Assembly (NCBI GenBank): GCA_030654635.1
Contig: JAURXE010000569.1
Location: 1-7,707, forward strand
Direction of reading: 5' to 3'
Origin: Pseudomonas sp.
GTDB taxonomy: Bacteria > Pseudomonadota > Gammaproteobacteria > Pseudomonadales > Pseudomonadaceae
DNA length: 7,707 bases
Shown here: positions 6,561 to 7,707 of the stretch, in pieces
Layout of the letters: every line of letters begins with the position of its first letter
Position numbering within the stretch: position 1 is the first letter of the stretch
Program-made: the position numbers and the translations under genes
Notes under the pieces: model-generated
Told to the model about the DNA's origin: nothing
The model's database searches: none
What the model saw: only the letters and a program-made list of their open reading frames with translations

Positions 6561-7018
6561 ATCCGCTGCGCAAAAAACGTCTGTTGATTATTCTGGCCAT
6601 TCTCGCCGGTGTGGCTATTGCGGTTGGCTTGGCCCTGAGCGCCCTGCAGCAGAACATCAACCTGTTCTACACGCCGACGCAGATCGCCAATGGCGAGGCA
6701 CCGGCAGATACCCGCATTCGGGCCGGCGGCATGGTCGAGAAGGGATCGCTCAAGCGCTCCGGCGACTCGCTGGACGTTGAGTTTGTGGTCAGCGATTTTG
6801 TCAAAAACGTCACCATTCGCTATCGCGGCATCCTGCCGGATCTGTTTCGTGAAGGGCAGGGCATCGTCGCCTTGGGCAAGCTCAACAGCGATGGCGTGTT
6901 AATCGCCGATGAGGTGCTGGCCAAGCACGATGAAAACTACATGCCGCCAGAAGCCGCCTATGCGCTCGAGCAGGGCAAGGCGGGCCGTGCTGGCGAGCCT
7001 CAGAAGGGACAGCCATGA
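6557..7018 (+). CDS. ccmE: CcmE, periplasmic heme chaperone
   Basis: The membrane-anchored periplasmic chaperone that carries heme covalently on a histidine and hands it to CcmF. The 153-residue product has a basic N-terminus with one membrane anchor (about 8-30), a beta-barrel domain (about 34-121) and a flexible tail. The heme-binding motif HDENY is intact, with H124 and Y128, so it is the common histidine type and not the cysteine variant. Translation starts at GTG 6557, five bases after a strong GAGGAG (6546-6551); the frame has no earlier plausible start. It overlaps ccmD and ccmF by four bases each. Confidence 0.97.
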   Translation: MNPLRKKRLLIILAILAGVAIAVGLALSALQQNINLFYTPTQIANGEAPADTRIRAGGMVEKGSLKRSGDSLDVEFVVSDFVKNVTIRYRGILPDLFREGQGIVALGKLNSDGVLIADEVLAKHDENYMPPEAAYALEQGKAGRAGEPQKGQP

Positions 7019-7707
7019 TCCCGGAGTTGGGACAGATCTCGATGATCCTGGCCTTGGGCCTGTCCATCTTGTTGGGCAGCTTGCCCTTGTGGGGTGCCTA
7101 TCGGGCGCAAGAGCGGTGGATGAGCCTGGCCCGGCCTCTGGCCGCGGGGCAGTTGTTGTTTGTGGTGCTGGCGTTTGGCATGCTGATCAGTGCCTTTGTG
7201 CGCAACGATTACTCGGTGGCGTATGTGGCTGGCAACGCCAACTCGCTGCTGCCGGTGCACTTTCGAATAGCCGGCGCCTGGGGCGGGCATGAAGGCTCGC
7301 TCTTGCTGTGGCAGTTGATGCTCTCAGGCTGGACCGTGGCCGTGGCGATTTTCAGCCGCAGTTTGCCGGTTGTCACGGTCTCGCGCGTGCTGGCCGTGCT
7401 GGGTCTGATCAGCGTGGGCATCCTGAGCTTCACGCTGTTGACGTCCAACCCCTTCGAGCGGTCTTTGCCTGCCCCGCCTGACGGGCAGGACCTGAACCCG
7501 CTGCTGCAGGATGCAGGGATGATCTTTCACCCCCCTTTGCTGTACATGGGGTACGTGGGCTTTTCGGTGGCGTTTGCTTTTGCGATTGCTGCTCTGCTGG
7601 GGGGGCAACTGGATGCTGCCTGGGCCAAGTGGTCGCGGCCATGGACCTTGCTGGCCTGGGTGTTCCTGACGCTGGGCATCCTGCTGGGCAGTTTCTGGGC
7701 CTATTAC
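7015..7707 (+). CDS. ccmF: CcmF, cytochrome c heme ligase subunit (5' part)
   Basis: The first 231 residues of a protein usually near 650 residues; the window ends before the WWD motif. CcmF takes heme from CcmE and, with CcmH-type partners, attaches it to the CXXCH of apocytochromes in the periplasm. Visible family marks are the start MIPELG, the loop [10 protein letters not shown] (89-98), TSNPFER (143-149), DLNPLLQD (159-166), [10 protein letters not shown] (171-180, with the conserved heme-ligand H172) and GSFWAYY (225-231). Several membrane helices are evident. AAGGGA at 7004-7009 precedes the ATG by five bases. The segment [12 protein letters not shown] (76-87) differs from the YYK-type sequence I expect in pseudomonads, and glycine codon GGG is more frequent than in the preceding genes. 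Confidence 0.95.
   Translation, partial: MIPELGQISMILALGLSILLGSLPLWGAYRAQERWMSLARPLAAGQLLFVVLAFGMLISAFVRNDYSVAYVAGNANSLLPVHFRIAGAWGGHEGSLLLWQLMLSGWTVAVAIFSRSLPVVTVSRVLAVLGLISVGILSFTLLTSNPFERSLPAPPDGQDLNPLLQDAGMIFHPPLLYMGYVGFSVAFAFAIAALLGGQLDAAWAKWSRPWTLLAWVFLTLGILLGSFWAYY

Overview
The window is core chromosome of a Pseudomonas-like gammaproteobacterium with a polar flagellum. The genus is inferred from gene order and protein family resemblance: the end of a flagellar/chemotaxis operon (ParA-type ATPase, CheW-like ParP, CheW, DUF2802 protein), a convergent FliK-like/FlhB-C-terminal-like pair, then a divergent System I cytochrome c maturation operon. Base composition is moderately GC-rich, with frequent TTG leucine codons. 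No tRNA, rRNA, insertion sequence, phage gene or CRISPR array is visible. There is no gene-free stretch over 300 bases.

Left part (1-2240, + strand): the 3' end of parC, then parP, cheW and fipA. ParC and ParP are the pair that places chemotaxis arrays at the cell pole in polar flagellates. CheW couples receptors to CheA. FipA (DUF2802) is the membrane partner of FlhF, which helps place the flagellum at the pole. So the end of the chemotaxis operon encodes positioning factors for both arrays and flagellum. A good FliA (sigma-28) promoter match lies in the parC-parP gap, and the parP-cheW spacer can form several hairpins. A weak intrinsic terminator follows fipA.

Middle (2288-4164, - strand): a two-gene unit transcribed toward fipA. 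The upstream gene encodes a 520-residue FliK-family protein. Overlapping it by four bases is a 105-residue protein that resembles only the cytoplasmic tail of FlhB, with no membrane domain and no NPTH cleavage site. These are the two interacting halves of the flagellar export switch, here in a detached copy. This is the least explained part of the window.

Right part (4165-7707, + strand): a divergent intergenic region with a TATAAT box, then ccmA, ccmB, ccmC, ccmD, ccmE and the first 231 codons of ccmF. Most genes overlap by four bases (ATGA or GTGA). CcmABCD load and release heme on the periplasmic chaperone CcmE, and CcmF, with partners beyond the window, ligates it to apocytochrome c. All key motifs of CcmA, CcmC and CcmE are intact.

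No wholly new system is evident. The points worth a second look are the detached FliK/FlhB-tail pair, the structured parP-cheW leader, the internal FliA promoter, and a slightly atypical ccmF start.
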